Shown: positions 48,561 to 62,729, counted from the first letter of the stretch. The stretch is DNA of 64,000 nt from Phoebastria nigripes (GCA_035582835.1 JAYKAV010001831.1:876373-940372); one strand, 5' to 3'. Notes: generated by a model from the sequence alone, not told the origin. Made by a program: numbers and translations.

Positions 48561-51500
48561 AGCTCAAGGACGAAATAGGCTGAGCTCAGACAGGCTTCTT
48601 CTGCTGGCATGCACTCATTAAACAGCTATCCTGACCCTGCAGCATCAGACACCACTTGTCCTCCTTTCTGTTCTGTCTTCCTCCCCGCACCCTAAATGAT
48701 TATCACCCTTGGCAGAGTGCATCATCCTACATCAGATCCCCTCCCAAAGGGCTGCAGCTGAGATTTCTCAGCTTCCCTGCTTGGTTTCACCACTTCCTTC
48801 TCAGTCCAGAAAGCCCCACCAGATACAGCTGGTCAGACATGGACTGGTGGAGCAGAAGAGAAACAGCAGCACTGTGTATGAAGGATTTGCCCATGACATG
48901 CAGTTGCATGGAAGAAATGTCAGAGACTGGCATTTCTGACCCCTCAACCTTGAGAAGAGAGCTTTCCTAATGGAGAAGTGGTGGTCCTCTTTTCCACCTC
49001 CACACAGAGCAAATTAGCAGACTGTGTAACATCTGCAAACCAGTTTTTAAAGTAGGGAAGAAGAAAACCCCAAAGATCTATGTATTTTCCCTGCTGCATG
49101 GGTAGGCAGTGGGAAAAGAGAAAACAAGAAAAACAAAGCCTTGTGTTAATGAAAGTTTATAGTCAAGATATTAAAATACAGAAGGTATGAAAATAAATAA
49201 CATTTTCTTTGCATTTTAAACCCCATTCAATGTGCCGTGTCACCTTAAAAATGTTAGAATATATTAGCATTGGTTTAAAAATCTTATGTTATAACTAAGG
49301 GGTAGAATATGCTTAGGGAAGAATACAGGAAACTTGAAAATCCATAGCACCATGTACAAGCCAAGTGCCATTTCATATTTAACATTGTATTCAGCCTTTG
49401 TCACTTCTGGTTGAAAAGTATATACTACTAGTTGGCAGAATATCAAAGTAGGAATAATAAAGAAATTAACAAAATATTCCATCAATAAAAAGGGAAGAGA
49501 CCTTTTCCTTGGGGAAAATGTTAATACAAGAAAGGCAAAAGTTGTATACTAAAATGATGAACAGTGGCGAGGCACTCAAGAAGTATTCTTTGACCTTTCT
49601 TATAAATGTAAGAGCCATGAATCAATTAAATAAACCTGTCATTCCAAGGTAAGACAAGGAAATAATCTTCACTCTAAGCAAAATGAGTCAGCAGAACTTG
49701 TTACATCCTGCTAATATATAAATGCCACTGAGCTGACTGAAATGCTCTGTTTAAGCATTGAAAACTGCTTATTGCGGAATTGTTTCTTCTAAAACATTTG
49801 ATATTTCTACAGTAAGAGGCTTTTCACAAGATGGACTACCAGTCTGATCTGATGCAGTAATTTACATATTTGCAATCTGGTATTCTGGGGTGTTTTAGGA
49901 CCTACATGGTCTGAAAGTTAAAACTTCATCGATGTGTCTAAGGGTCGCCAAGCGACAGCTCACCCAAGTGTTTAACCTTGCCCAGTGTGCCTAGACAGCT
50001 CAGTACATAACACTGTTTCTGCTCCCCACCACACCATGCCTGACAAATTTCGTAGGTAGGAGGACAATAGGTAAGTATTGAGTGTCTAATTAGCAGCACC
50101 AAATGATGAGCAATAGAGACAGTTTGCTATGTTTCTAGCACAGGCACAGTGCAACTAATCAAAAGTACAGAAGTGGTACAAATATTAAAGAGATGGTTTA
50201 TTTGCAATGTATGTAAGGAGACAGTTGCACAGTCATGAGTCTCTCTAGTACTACCAGGTGGTTACTGTCTTCTTGCCTCTTCTGGTAACTCTGTAGCAGA
50301 AGCGTAGGGATGAACTCACAAAGCCATGTGAGCAAAAGACCTGTGAAGGGAATAGGGAGTAGGTCAAACGCAGTTGAACAAAACAGATTTTCAGGGTTCA
50401 GATGTTCGTGACAAAGATACATGGAACAAAGATGGAGGAAGCCAGTCCAGCAGTTGCATACATCTTTGTCACTTCCTACTCAGCTGCCCGCGCCCGAGGT
50501 CATGTCACATAGGAATATCCACATGACTCTGCACATCCTCTATCTAGATAGCACTGGATCCACCAAGTGATAAAACACTATTTTTGGTGTGTTTGAGTAG
50601 CCAAACAAAGAGTTTTGGCAGCAAGATGGCAGTTCTGTGAGACAGCCTGAGATGGCAGGGCGTGAGATTCAGGCTGGTGAGGAAGGAATGTCAGGACAAA
50701 CAGCATCTTCAAGCTGANTGAATTCCTTAGACTTTAAACCTAACCCAGAGCCTGCAGCTTCGCTCTTTACCCAGGTACAATATTCAAGTTGTTACTGATG
50801 TTTGCAAAAGGGCCACAACCTATTTGTCTCTTCAAAACCTCTCATTTCCCTGTATTTGCCTTCACTAATGTGTGGTAAATGTGGCATGGTAAAAGCACAT
50901 AGAGCCTGTAAAACATACTTCCTTTTCAGCCTGCACATTTGTACTCTATGGAGGATTTAGGCCTTATCACCCACTCACTGGAGTCACACGTGAATGCACA
51001 GCAGAGATTTGTCATTCAGTTAACCATTAACTGAAAACCCTTATGAACCTGGACACCAAAATTTGTGGCTTTTACAGCTTAGTCGTCATCCACCTTGAAG
51101 GAAGCGAGGGGGACCTATAAATCACTCCAATTAATCACCCCCTCCCCCTAAAAAATGTAGTCAAAGCACTCCAGAAATAAAACCATATGGCACAATCATG
51201 TCAGATCTGTTTATATAAGCTGTTCCTAGAAACAGCAGTAGTGTAATACCAGATTTCCATATACTGAATCAATATTTGAGCGTTTGAGACCAGATGTTTT
51301 ATAAGATGCCATTAAGTGAGCAGAGCACATTAGCAGGTTCAAAACAGGCTGTGGAGGGTTCCTCAGACCCTGTGCCTCCACTTGCATTCCTCAGTCTCAC
51401 AGCACCAACATGCACTCTGCAAGTCCTTTTGATTGGATTCAGCAGACCCAAACAGATTGTGACTATCGTGCCTTGTTTTTTCTTGAAGAGTTTTATAAAT

Positions 51501-52324
51501 TTAGGACCAGCAATAACAAACTAATGAACTGCTTGTTTATTTGAATAAAAGCTCCTGGTAGATGTGCTCATTGGGTTACACAGGCTTTCAGAGGTCTCAT
51601 TTTTGCATTACATTGTTTCTAGGTTGCAATGCAATGGCTTTAGCTGTACATTAATGAACACCTGCATGGTTGGTGACATTTGTCTGTCATTCTGCAGAAA
51701 AGCATAGACTGTGCCAACTGACTTACCATGCAGTTTGTGCAATCGTAGATGTGGGGTCTAAAATACAAGATATAAAGTTTTACTGCATTCTTATCAGTAT
51801 GGGGTTTAGCTTGTTTGGCAAGAAAAGATCAGATGTGGAGTCACAATTATACATAAATTATTTTGTGTGCTGTAACTTCATTGTGTCATATTGTATATGA
51901 CAGTATGCATTTTTGCATTATTGCATTTTAAGCCACTATCTGAAAAACAGAATGCTTTACAGTCTACTGAGAATTTCATATCTTCCTAAAATATGGTGCT
52001 TTGTATGAATAAAACCCAAGTTACCTATACCTATCCTTTCCCTGTGCAGCAGGCTGGATTCATTCAGAGAGAGCAAATGTTAACTCTTTCAATATTTTCC
52101 TCAGGGAGAAACAAACTTAATGTCTACCAGGAGTTCTTCGAAGGTCTCAGGCTGCTGAGATGATGGATGACATAAGTATACCTTTCTGCTTTGGTTTTTC
52201 CCACTCTCCGTTGCCTACTCCCAAGTCAGCTGTAGCCTGCTACTTGAAGAAGAATATTGGAGNCTAACAATTCAGGTAGATTGTTGCTTCCAATCTATTT
52301 CATGATATACTGTGTAAGTGCTCT

Positions 52325-52395
52325 GCATTATTAATCATATTAATTAATATATCATAATAATAATTATTAATTATTAACCTGTAATTAATTCAAGC
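52325..52395. repeat. AT-rich low-complexity tract with inverted repeats
   Basis: Repeated ATTAAT/AATAAT words, including the self-complementary TAATAATTATTA. It could form short hairpins. Confidence 0.85.
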
Positions 52396-53464
52396 AAATT
52401 ATCACTATATTTATGACAACTTTCCTACGTGACCAGAGATTTCTTTGAAAGGCAGTTAAGTCTAGTGTTCAGAATATGGATTTGAATAGACAGTAACTCA
52501 AATTTTGCTTTGTTTGTTTCCTTTTCGATAAATCATTTGAAAAGTGGATGCAAAGACTGAAGATGAAAATGACTTGTTATACCTGGAGAAGTGTGGTCAG
52601 ATGTCTCTTTAGGCTTTATATATCAAGAAAATACTCCTCGCCTTCAACCTTAGCTGGAGACTGAGGTTAAACCTGACTTTCTGTTTTGCATAGTAATCTG
52701 TTTAAAGTTTGCCAGACCACTCTAATGCCTCAGTGCTGTCTTTCTGAGACCCGATTGCTTTCTAACATTCTTCCCCATAACACCAATGCAAATCTAATTC
52801 CACCTTTGGAAAATTCTGCAAGAAAATAACTGGCGTAGGGGCTTCTGGTGATGCACATAATGCTCTGCAGTTCCCAGCCAGCACTCTAGGGGCAACAAAG
52901 TTAACACTAGTAAGAGCATTTCATTAAATCAGAATAAGATCTAGTACATGCGGGATCCAACAACATCCATTTTTACAAAGTAATTTCCTAGAGTTGAACT
53001 GCAATCAATGTCTCTTTGTTATTTCTTTTCTTTGTGGAGAAAACATTATTTATCCATCACTATATCTTCAAATGAGAGACTGAATAATATTTCAGTTATA
53101 GACAGCTGGCACCATTTAATAGGATGCTTTTCCTGCAGATTTATCATGATAATCAAATAGTTTTGTTATTTTGTGAGATATTAGAAACTGTTTGTGAAAT
53201 CACTTAATGTTTCTTTCCTTTATAGGTCTTTTAGGAGTGATATTGCAGCACTGAATGAAAATAAAACTTAATGCTCAATGGTTCACATGGCACTCAGATG
53301 TCACAACAATAATACTGTACAAGTATCAGAATAAAACAAAATGTGAGAATTGAGAAATTTGCTTTTTTCAAAAAGTGAAAGTGTACAAGGAATGTGTATA
53401 TTCACCTTGTTTTTAATAAAACTTAAATGTTAAACTTTATTTCAGTAAACATTTCAGGTTTTGG

Positions 53465-53476
53465 AAAAAAAAAAAA
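53465..53476. repeat. A homopolymer, 12 bases
   Basis: An uninterrupted run of 12 A. Confidence 0.93.
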
Positions 53477-55825
53477 CAAAACCTTTTTCATGAAAATATA
53501 ATGTAATTTCAATTCAGTATCTCCCATCCTTCGCCTCCCAAAACCCAGACCATCATATTTCCATTTCAGGCAGATCTTGTTATACAGTCCTCAGTAAAGA
53601 AACCACATTTTGTGTGTTTTATCACATCCCACTGCAGACTCTTGATGGAAATTTTGCTGGGATAAAAACTAGATACCAATAATATTGTAGGGAACTGATA
53701 GTTATCTAAACATTGTTAGAAATGAGACCCTTTTTTGGCTCCATATCAGGTATATAGCAGCATGATTACTGTGGCTATTAACAGAAAATGTATTCTCTGA
53801 TCAGCCAATGTAGAATAGGCAACAGATTGAACAACCATTTCATTTGTTGGCATTTTACAATATTCTAATAAATCTGAAATTAAATATTCCATTTTCTTTA
53901 AAAAATGAAAATGAAGACATTTAATTTCAAGTCAGTTGAATTTTTAGGCAATTTTAATATATTTCATTTATTCTGCCATTCTCTTCTGTGACCAAAAATT
54001 AAGTGTGATGCACCAAGCCTCCTCTTGTTAAAACTAAGGCAGTCCCTCACAGGGTTTCTACAACCACAGTCTGACTTGGAAGGCCTGATCCAGGATGAAC
54101 CTATGTTTAATAAAGAAACAGGATGTAAGGAACTTGGACCAGACCCTAACTAAGACATTACTTCCAAAATGGAAGGGTATGGATCTATTTTGATCACAAT
54201 AAAATACTTCAGCACGGTGATTAAAAGTCACTTTCAATTCTAAACTGACGAACTGCTTTTTTGTGAAAAGTTTTGTGAACTGGTAGTCCCAATTAGCTTG
54301 AAAAGCAATGTCGCATCATCAGAATTACTCATGGGACAGAAACTCAAATTTAGAAAAAATCTTGTGGATTTAATATATTTTAAATTCTAACACCTTCATG
54401 TCTTAAAAAGCACATTTCACCAAACTGGAATTTTCAATTGAGAAGTCTAGTTTTATGTGGGCACTGAAAAAGAANCACTGTCTGTCTTAGTAAACTTCTC
54501 CCAGTTTGTTAATGATGCATTTTGAAAAGACCTTATTAGAAGCTGCTGTTAATGTGATATATTGTGAGACTGAGTAAGGTAAATGTCAACATTTAACTTA
54601 GAACCATTGAGTAACACCCTGGTTGGTCATTTCAACTTTTTTCACCTACACTGAATTCATTCTTTCATGTACACACAGATATGCATGCGAGTGTTTGCCT
54701 GTACATGTAAAACATTTTCATTTCAAACATACTTTCTGCTTAGGCACTTTTTTTAAGGCAAAAAAGCTAAAGATGCATGTGTTCATTTGCAGGAAGCTTT
54801 TGTGCTTTAATCATGCATTTTTGCATCATGTAACAATTTAAACATGACTGTTACATATCATTAATAATTAATCTGCAACACTGTTTTGACCAAAATTTCA
54901 CAGAATGAATATTATTGAATCATGAGTTCAATTAGATAAGAATAAAAAAAATCACACTTGCTGTGCTTAACTAAATATAGAGATCAAAAATGTGTACTTA
55001 AGAAAAATCCAAAATACTTTTAGGGCAATTCTACTAAAGCATGAGAATGGGAAAGGGAGATTTTGAAAAGATAATATCTAACAAAATCCCACAAGTATTT
55101 TAGCTATTTGTAAAAGTAATGACATCCTAACTTAAACCCAGTTAATAATGCTCTGACTATGAATCTAGGGCTCTTTCTGTCAACAGCAAATGGTTCAAAA
55201 CACTAGCCCAGTTAAAAAAAGAAAAGTAAATCCCTTTTAAAAATCAAAAGACTGTCTTGCCAGCAGAAGAACACAAAAAGCAATTGAACTTGTAAATGTG
55301 CCTGCCCTCACATCCAAACTAATTTCCTATACATATTGTGATTGCACTCAGGAGTCAACATATCCAAAGTCTGCTGAGTTTTTACTGATAATACTTGGAC
55401 TTTCATTTCTTCACTGTCAATATTGTCTACTTAGTAGGGGACAGGTAGAAAAGCAGTTTCCTGACCACTCTTATTACCATTTAATGCATCTACAGAATTT
55501 TATTTTCTCTTCTTGCCAGGAAATATGTCTTATATCCTGTCTATCATAACTTCACCTTATTAAGCTCTGAAGGAGCCATATTTTAATAAAAATGTCTCCT
55601 AAGCAACTTCTATGTCTGTCTATTCTCCTCATGTTGGTGGCAAAATCTCCTGGGAGCAATCCAGTCATTTCTTCCCTGTATTAGTAATTTACTATTAAAA
55701 GCCAATGTAACATTCGAGCATACTGAAGGATGTTTTGAGATCCCTGACATATCTGATTTCCTTGAGATTAATCTGGTCATGAACAAAAGTTTTCAAATCC
55801 ATAAGAGTTTAGCTGTTGAATTTCA

Positions 55826-55905
55826 TTTCATAGTCNTAGAATAATTAAGGTTGGAAGGGATCTCAAGATGTCATTCCTTCAATCTGTGTTCACCTAAGTT
55901 GCTTG
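55826..55905 (-). mobile_element. CR1 LINE 3' end, reverse orientation
   Basis: The plus strand reads ATTTCATAGTCNTAGAATAA TTAAGGTTGGAAGGGATCTC AAGATGTCATTCC, the reverse complement of a CR1 terminus (usual form: 'tcatagaatcatagaatggttagggttggaagggacctcaagatcatc'). About 80 bases can be followed before the similarity fades. One octamer contains an undetermined base at 55836. A 17-base A run starts 12 bases farther right; CR1 has no poly(A) tail, so that run is probably unrelated. Confidence 0.85.
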
Positions 55906-55916
55906 TGCTTAATTGG

Positions 55917-55933
55917 AAAAAAAAAAAAAAAAA
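55917..55933. repeat. A homopolymer, 17 bases
   Basis: The longest A run in the window. It lies just right of a CR1 terminus but is probably not its tail, because CR1 ends in octamers. Confidence 0.95.
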
Positions 55934-55972
55934 GGTTACAGTCCATTTCAGAATTCACCCTTTGCCCTGCTG

Positions 55973-55996
55973 GCTTTTACTGGCTCCAGTAAAAGC
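55973..55996. repeat. 11-bp inverted repeat with 2-base spacer
   Basis: GCTTTTACTGG, a CT spacer, then CCAGTAAAAGC; every stem position pairs. It lies 40 bases right of a 17-base A run and downstream of a CR1 terminus. Confidence 0.95.
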
Positions 55997-56499
55997 TTCA
56001 GTCAGAAGGGAACTGAAAGGAGAATTTAAAAGATGTAATTAAGCTGCTAATTACTGTAAAATGTTTATTGAACAAAAATCCTCGTCTCTAGCCAAGAGTA
56101 TATTCTGGCTGTTCAGGCCAACAGGGTCACCTGAAAATATAAAAAGATTTTGCCCTCCTCTGTGGATTTGAAATGGATATCTTTTGTACCACTATTTTCT
56201 TTTTTATATTTTCAAGAAATATAAAGACAAAATAAATACACTGACTGGAAGAATGAACCACAGGTTTATATTTGGGTTTGATTACTCACTTGGTGATTAA
56301 CTGCTTGTTGGTTACTGATTATCAACTTTCCTTTCTAAAATCACAGCCAGCAAAAGAATAGTGGTTTTTATTTGCTTTAAAATGCAATTGTAAAATTCTT
56401 TACCTCTGACGTCATAATTTTTACTTTGTTCCTCTTTGTTTTGTAATAATAAGAAAAGGTAATTAGTGCTTGTAGATGTACTTCACAATAGGGGAAAGG

Positions 56500-56513
56500 A
56501 AAAAAAAAAAAAA
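56500..56513. repeat. A homopolymer, 14 bases
   Basis: An uninterrupted run of 14 A preceded by a purine-rich stretch. Confidence 0.93.
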
Positions 56514-57064
56514 CCAAACCAACAGCGAAAGCAGAAAGGAAGAATCCATGAGGTCACTCTCCAAAAGCTTTAAGTAGTTCAAGCCCCAATTTGCAGGAAC
56601 TCTGCAGAATCCCTTGGCTAAAATAGGTAGGTAGATACTTTCCACAAGAAAGAACAAGACTTCTTAAGAAGACAACTACTAAAAAAAGAATGATGCCCAG
56701 GACGTTGACAGTAGGCAGTCTTGGAGANGTGTGTTTCCAAAGACTTACCTCAAAATTAAACTGCTAACTGTGCTGCAGAGTTTTAATTTTACAGCCACCA
56801 ATGCTAACCAACATCTTGACCTGTAGACCGACTCTTTATTAGGGAGGCAACCAGGAGTGAGATCACGCCTTTTTTATTCAACAGACTCAAGGCTGGACCA
56901 TACATTTTTGTTTGTTGGCTGTTAATTTTTTTAAGCAAAATATGGCATGCTTGGAAACTCCTCTTGCCTTGACAGGAATAAGAAAAGACTTTTTTTGTGA
57001 ATGCTGATGCCTCCCAGGCACCTCTTTTATATAGAAAATGCTACAAAATTGTGTATTCTGCATC

Positions 57065-57200
57065 AGTTGAGGCTTTTTAGAACAGGCTAGACACATCTGT
57101 CTGGGATGGCATAGGAATATCTGATTCTAACATTTGGCTAAGGAGTGAAGTAGATGAACTTCTGGAGTCTTTTCCAACCTTATATTGCCATAAGTCTATT
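57065..57200 (+). mobile_element. CR1 LINE 3' end, diverged
   Basis: TTTTTAGAACAGGCTAGACA, CATCTGTCTGGGATGGCATA, a GTAGATGAACTTCTGGAGTC block, and TTTTCCAACCTTATATTGCC ATAAGTCTATT match the CR1 subfamily ending 'agacaaacatctgtctgggatggtttag ... tagatgacctctggaggtcccttccaaccctatattctatg'. The tail octamers have decayed. The short minus-strand frame overlapping its left end is not a gene. Confidence 0.82.
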
Positions 57201-57204
57201 ACAT

Positions 57205-60200
57205 GAAGTCTCTGCAAGTACAATCAAAACCAGTGCTTCTTGGTCATATGCTTGATAAATTACACATCAAGTATAAAGCATGCATATTATTTTACCAAGA
57301 AAATAATTTTTCTCTATTGTGAGATGACAGTGAATTGAAAATTATCAGTTGTAAAACCCTGCACTAGTAAGAAAAGATGTCTCAAAACTGCTTCTGCACC
57401 TAACAGTATTAGTATCTGTCTTTATTCCTCTGTCCTATTTTTGTGATAATCCATAGTTTTAGGAAAATAAGCAATTATTGACGCATCCTCATTTGTAGAA
57501 AGATCTGTTTTGGAATGCTGAAATGTCATAGTGGAAAATTCCATTTCAGAATTCAGAAATTTTGTTTTGAATATTATTTTATGCCTTTTTATAGTTTTAT
57601 ACTATAAAATGGGTATGTCAAGTCACATTAATGATCTATGATGTGCAGGCTGTCTTATTACACTGCAAGGACAGGATACTTTGAGGTAGGAAACAGACTT
57701 CCGTCAAGGTGAAACAGCAGCCATTCTGCTGCTAAAAATAGTTTGATATGTTGCATTTATATCTTGGTCCGGCCTGTAAGTAGTACTACTGTGGCTTTAG
57801 TGAGGTTCTTGAGAATATTACAAGTCCTTACTATAATTGAGTACTAACTGTTAATATGCTCCAGCATCCAAAATCATTGTCATTATTTGAGATAGGAAGC
57901 TGTTCAGATGATTTTGGAAATAAAATGCAGACATATATGATCTTTTGGTGATAATATGTTCCACGGTGAAGAGTACCTTAGAGAAGAATATTGTGAGTAA
58001 TACATATCAGGTTATGTTGCAGTTAATTTAGGGACTGAGCCAAAATTATGAGAGTGATTAGGGATATCTCTCTAGATTAGATTATGGGCATACTCGTCAG
58101 CCACCTGAACCCTGAGTTTCATTTGGAAAAGTTTAGAGAGAAAGTGGGAGAAAGTTATTGCAGGTAGCATGAATGATCAGAGATACACAGGCTTGGAGTG
58201 AAAGTGGAAATGAGCAAAATTCACAGTGTATCTATACTTTTGAATCATTCTCTGAAGGTCCTTTTCCTGTCCAAGTCACATTCTTAGCTGAAAGTCAGGA
58301 TCCATTTGAAATGATCCCTTTTTTTAAGAGATGAGAATTTTAAACTGTAGAGTGTGCTACACTGTTTTTTGGTATTGATAGTTGTTTCTACAGATTGCCT
58401 GTGTTTCCACAAAGACATGTCCATTGTCGCATCAGGGACGAGTAGGTGCTTTGGTGTCCCTTTTCAGTCCACACAAAGAAATCTCTGGTGATCTCAACAG
58501 TTAGTTTTGTTAGTAGCTCAGAAGTGAATCTTCAATTCAAGTTCTGTTATTCAAATGCAAGAATTCATATATGCATGTATATATAAACCTGGTACAGAGC
58601 AATGTATTGTTTCAAAGGTTTTTTTCCTTCCAATGTGTATTATTATAAAGTGTATTCTGACACATCTGCTCCTTTTAAGGCACTAACTACCCTGCAACTT
58701 TTACTTGCTTATACTTTCCTGAGAGTTAAAATATTTACTTTGTGAGTTCTAGGAATAAACTATATTATGAAGTGTTTTGAGAATATTGAAATGAGAAACT
58801 TCAGCCTACTGCATATTATAAAAAAAAAAATCTTAGAATTCACTTTGAACCTACATTCATTTAAACCCCCCCCCAAAACTTNTAAATCCTGTAAATCAAA
58901 AATGCAGACTTTCAAGGGGTAAAACAATACATTGTCAATAGACAATTTTTCAAGAGAAACCAAACAATTTGGTCTTATATTTGTCAGTTGTGTGACTGTT
59001 CAAAGCTGTAAGGTTTAGTGAGACAATAACTCTTATTTTAAGTCACACCTTTTTAGGTTTTTAAAAAGTGTTCCATCTTATATCCTTTATAGAAACATAA
59101 CTGGGCTTCCCTCAACATTTCCTGTTTGAAGCTCACTTTGAAATTATTGACCACAAACATAAATTCAGAAAGAAATTTTGGGCAGAAAGCTAAAACGTAT
59201 GGTCTCCTCTAGTAATAACTGATGGTCTATTAAAGTTAAGAATCATTGTACTGTTTTGTCATAAAGTTGGTTCAATGCAGAGAAGAAAAAACCCTTGTAT
59301 TTAAAAACTTTAATCTTCTCTATGTTGTTTGCAGCTTGATGTACATGCCACATATGATCTTCAGTCAAACATAATCAAAGAGATCACATCTTCATATTAA
59401 GAAATCCTTCGAATTTCTCCATGTCTTTCTCCTTCAGAGGAACTCCTTTTTAAAATCAAGTTTGTCTTCTACTTTAATCCTTAATTAAGAATTATTTTAA
59501 TTAAGAATGAGCAACATCCTTTTATGTCCATGCTTTTTTATGTCAACTCTTAACTGAAGATCAAGATAAGGAAGTGTGCACATTTGTGCCAGTATAGCTA
59601 GTATGTTTTTTTAAACTCTGTCCTATTTGACTTCTTTGTTAAACAAGGATCATTCCTTTCAGGGAACCTTTATGATATAAAGAAATGAATTTTCTGGAAA
59701 AGTAACATTCTGAAAAATATTTGTTTCTTTTCTGAACCCTGATCGTATACTGCATAATCCCACTTGATCCTCAGCTGAGCATTCATTGTCTTTCATTGTT
59801 GTTTTCAGGATATTGAAATAAAAGGAAGCATATAACAGTGAAAAGATACTGATACTGAACCTTATACCATACCATCATTGTTTCCATAGTGTCCTGGCCC
59901 ACCAGACTGTAGAAAAGAAAGCTTCCCTGACTCTTAGCTCCGGTATGTGTAATTTTGCTTCACAACTAGTAGAAAAAGTCCCTGAATTGTTCCAATTCTC
60001 TCCTGAATATTAATTTATGATCACTGTTGGAAACAGGTTAGTGGGATTGATGAATCCTTTATCTAACTGAGGATGGATGTTCTTCCCTTTAAAGGTCCTG
60101 CTCAGCCCAGGACTTGCAGTGAGTTGAAGCTGCTGAAATTCAANGTCTGAACCCCTTCCCTTTCCCCCACCAAATAGCTATGAACTGTTTTTTGTAAGCT

Positions 60201-62728
60201 ATGACTGCCCAAAATAATAAATATATCCATCCTTCTAATTTCCTGTGATATTAAAAAGTTCAAAGGAAGGGAAAAAAAGTTAGATTTAACATATGCAACA
60301 ATGTTTTCTCTGTACCAACCTGATGGAAGTTTTACAGAAATACTCAGTTTGAGACATGTGAATGACATGGAAAATCTTATGGCCAAAAATACGAAATTGA
60401 GTAATTGTAATAATAAAGCTTCTGACAGTTTTCATTGTAAAAATGGGATGTTTCACCAAAATTTGAAGAAGTTACAAATCCCAAAAGCAGATTTTTATTT
60501 CACTAAGTGCTACATAATTTTCTCTTTAGCCTTACTTCATCTAAATTTGAACAATGTTTTTATATATACTTCTTATTTAAGAGCTCTTTTACTTATTAAA
60601 TCTGTATTAGCAAGTACATTTCTGTCCTGTAAAAACCCTATTTTTTCCCAATATCTACCCTCATCTAATTCATATGAAAATGCTGCAATTTTTTTTTCCC
60701 CTGTTTTTCCTCTATTAAAAAAGACTGTTGTCTGTCTTAAAAAAAAATACCGCAGGTAGCAAGGGAAAGTCATACACTTTACATGCACAGATAACCCTGT
60801 TTTTCTCATCTAAAATTACACTGACTACTCAATAGTGAGTGGTCCTAAGCAGCAGGCAATAGATAGTATGATTTATTTCATTCTTCAAAGCATAAACTGA
60901 GATTCCAAAAATGTGTTTATAAATTTGGACCAGAAAATTTTCAAAATATTTTTAAATTATTTTACCTGAAGCCATTATTGTTTCATGTCAGAAAGATACT
61001 TTCCAGTTACCAAATCCTTTCTCAAAAGTTTGGCTTAGCTATAAGAAATGATATTTGGTTAGTTCACCCCTTGTATAGTAATGTGCATGACAATCCAACA
61101 AGTAGACAAGAATCAGTGGGACAATGTTTTTCCGTTCACAAGAACAAGAATCCAGGGTTCAGTTAGCATTATTCAAGTCAAAACAATAGTAATGAATCAA
61201 GGTTATAACACCGATTTTCCTTACTTGCTTGTAAGCTCATGGTGCTTACAGAAAGACTAGGCAAACCACTGGAGACATCCTGGGTAAAGTGGATCTGAAT
61301 GAAATTGGAAATATATATACATATAGATGTTGATATCTGTATCTCTCAAAGGACATGAACATCTTTAATTTGTGGATGTTTTCCTGCTAAAATGAAGACA
61401 AAAATCTAGTGCAACACACTGAGGTAGGGTAAAAAATCGATCAGACAAAGTAGTAGTAACCTGGAAGTTCTGTAATCTTGACAGGAAAACTGTGCACAAA
61501 ATGTTATTGGCTATTTATTTGCACAAAACCATTCTTAGCGATCACTATAATTCTTTAGAAGCAATCTTCTAGAATTCTTTAGAAATAGAATACAGACTGC
61601 CACTTGGAGCAGGTCAGTTACTCATGGATGCCCAGTAATCTCTGATGTATTGCACAGAGGCCTGGGACAACTCAGAGCTGACATTTACTTGTAAAGCTGC
61701 CAAAGTCAGTGCTCTTCTGCCAAAAGTGTCTCTGTAAATGTTTACTGTATATTAAAGCAACCTGACGATGGTCAACAGACTAAGACTGAGTTACAGGTGT
61801 TACTTTTCTATAGTCTCTCAGTGAGCATATTGAACTATGTTTAGACTGTTTTCTTCCTGCTTCACCGTTTTTATTTCCCACAGTATTGCTTTGTCTAGAA
61901 GGCTGGACACTGAACAAGTGAATAAGAGCAAAATTTAGCTGTACTTGTCAAAGCAGATATGGCTTGTTTTATATATAGTCAGTTGAAGGTTAATGAAACT
62001 AAATTATTCTGGAGACTCAGATATTGCAACGATCAGCAATATGGAAATGCCTATACAAATAATTAGACAGCATTATGCATAATTCACGAACATAGACTAC
62101 ATTTGCATTAGAGGGGACTTCAGTACCATGAGGTTAGAAATGGTCAGGAAATCTAAAAAGACAAATGGATATTTTGATCAATGACTAGTCCCGCCCTCTT
62201 CTGCTGGTACCTACTGTGAACATGGTACTATTTCTGTGATAGACCTTTTTATGCTTGGAATTCATTCCCTTGATCTGGTGAAATGTGTTAACCTCCAGGA
62301 ATTGCTGCAAAGCCAAAATTTATGTCCTGACTGCCGAGACAGATGATCAAATTACTGAACACCTACTGTGAAAGAACTAAGCACCCCAGAACAGAAACCT
62401 CCTCAGTGTTTCCTTTTGCAAGATTTACCTCCAACATACATCCTTATGTGTCCTACATTGGCTTCATCTAGCCTCAGGAGTAGTTCTTTGGATTAAACAT
62501 AGATGAGTTTAATTTTATGCTTAAAACTAGGCTTCATCTAGACCAGACTGTACAAGTCAAACCACCCTAATATTTTCCTTCCCTGCCATGCACATGGGTC
62601 CTTTTCCCATGAAAACCAGGACAAAAAGGTGAAAGAGATACAGACCAGACTGTACACTCAGGTGAAAGTACTTTTAGTCCCTCATATTTTTAAACTTATT
62701 TTAATAATAAANGTATTTTCAAACTAAA
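57205..62728. other. No gene seen
   Basis: AT-rich and without recognised repeats. The 152-codon plus-strand frame at 60301-60759 is Lys/Asn/Ser/Phe-rich and looks like translated non-coding DNA. Undetermined bases at 58882, 60144 and 62712. Confidence 0.55.
58866..58874. repeat. C homopolymer, 9 bases
   Basis: A C9 run in AT-rich DNA; an undetermined base follows at 58882. Confidence 0.9.
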
Positions 62729-62729
62729 A

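Larger units (their letters stand above)
48565..55820. other. No gene seen
   Basis: Its first few hundred bases are still slightly GC-richer, with two overlapping plus-strand frames (48656-48970, 48709-48939) of no recognised family. The rest is AT-rich with an AT low-complexity tract. Undetermined bases at 50717, 52263 and 54475. Confidence 0.55.

Noticed and set aside
50041..50076. GTAAGT donor at 50071 after a CGTAG/GTAGG context
   Set aside because: No usable acceptor at a sensible distance, and stops in the ATG frame just upstream.
53226..53272. Strong acceptor followed by a short frame to a stop, then AATAAA-like words
   Set aside because: Only about 15 codons; frames this short after an acceptor arise often by chance, and AATAAA words are common in AT-rich DNA.
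55917..55933. 17-A run considered as the poly(A) tail of a retrocopy
   Set aside because: The sequence to its left is a reverse-oriented CR1 terminus, and no upstream processed-gene sequence or target duplication is visible.
60301..60759. 152-codon plus-strand frame
   Set aside because: Lys/Asn/Phe/Ser-rich, with homopolymer-coded runs and no motif; looks like non-coding DNA that happens to lack stops.
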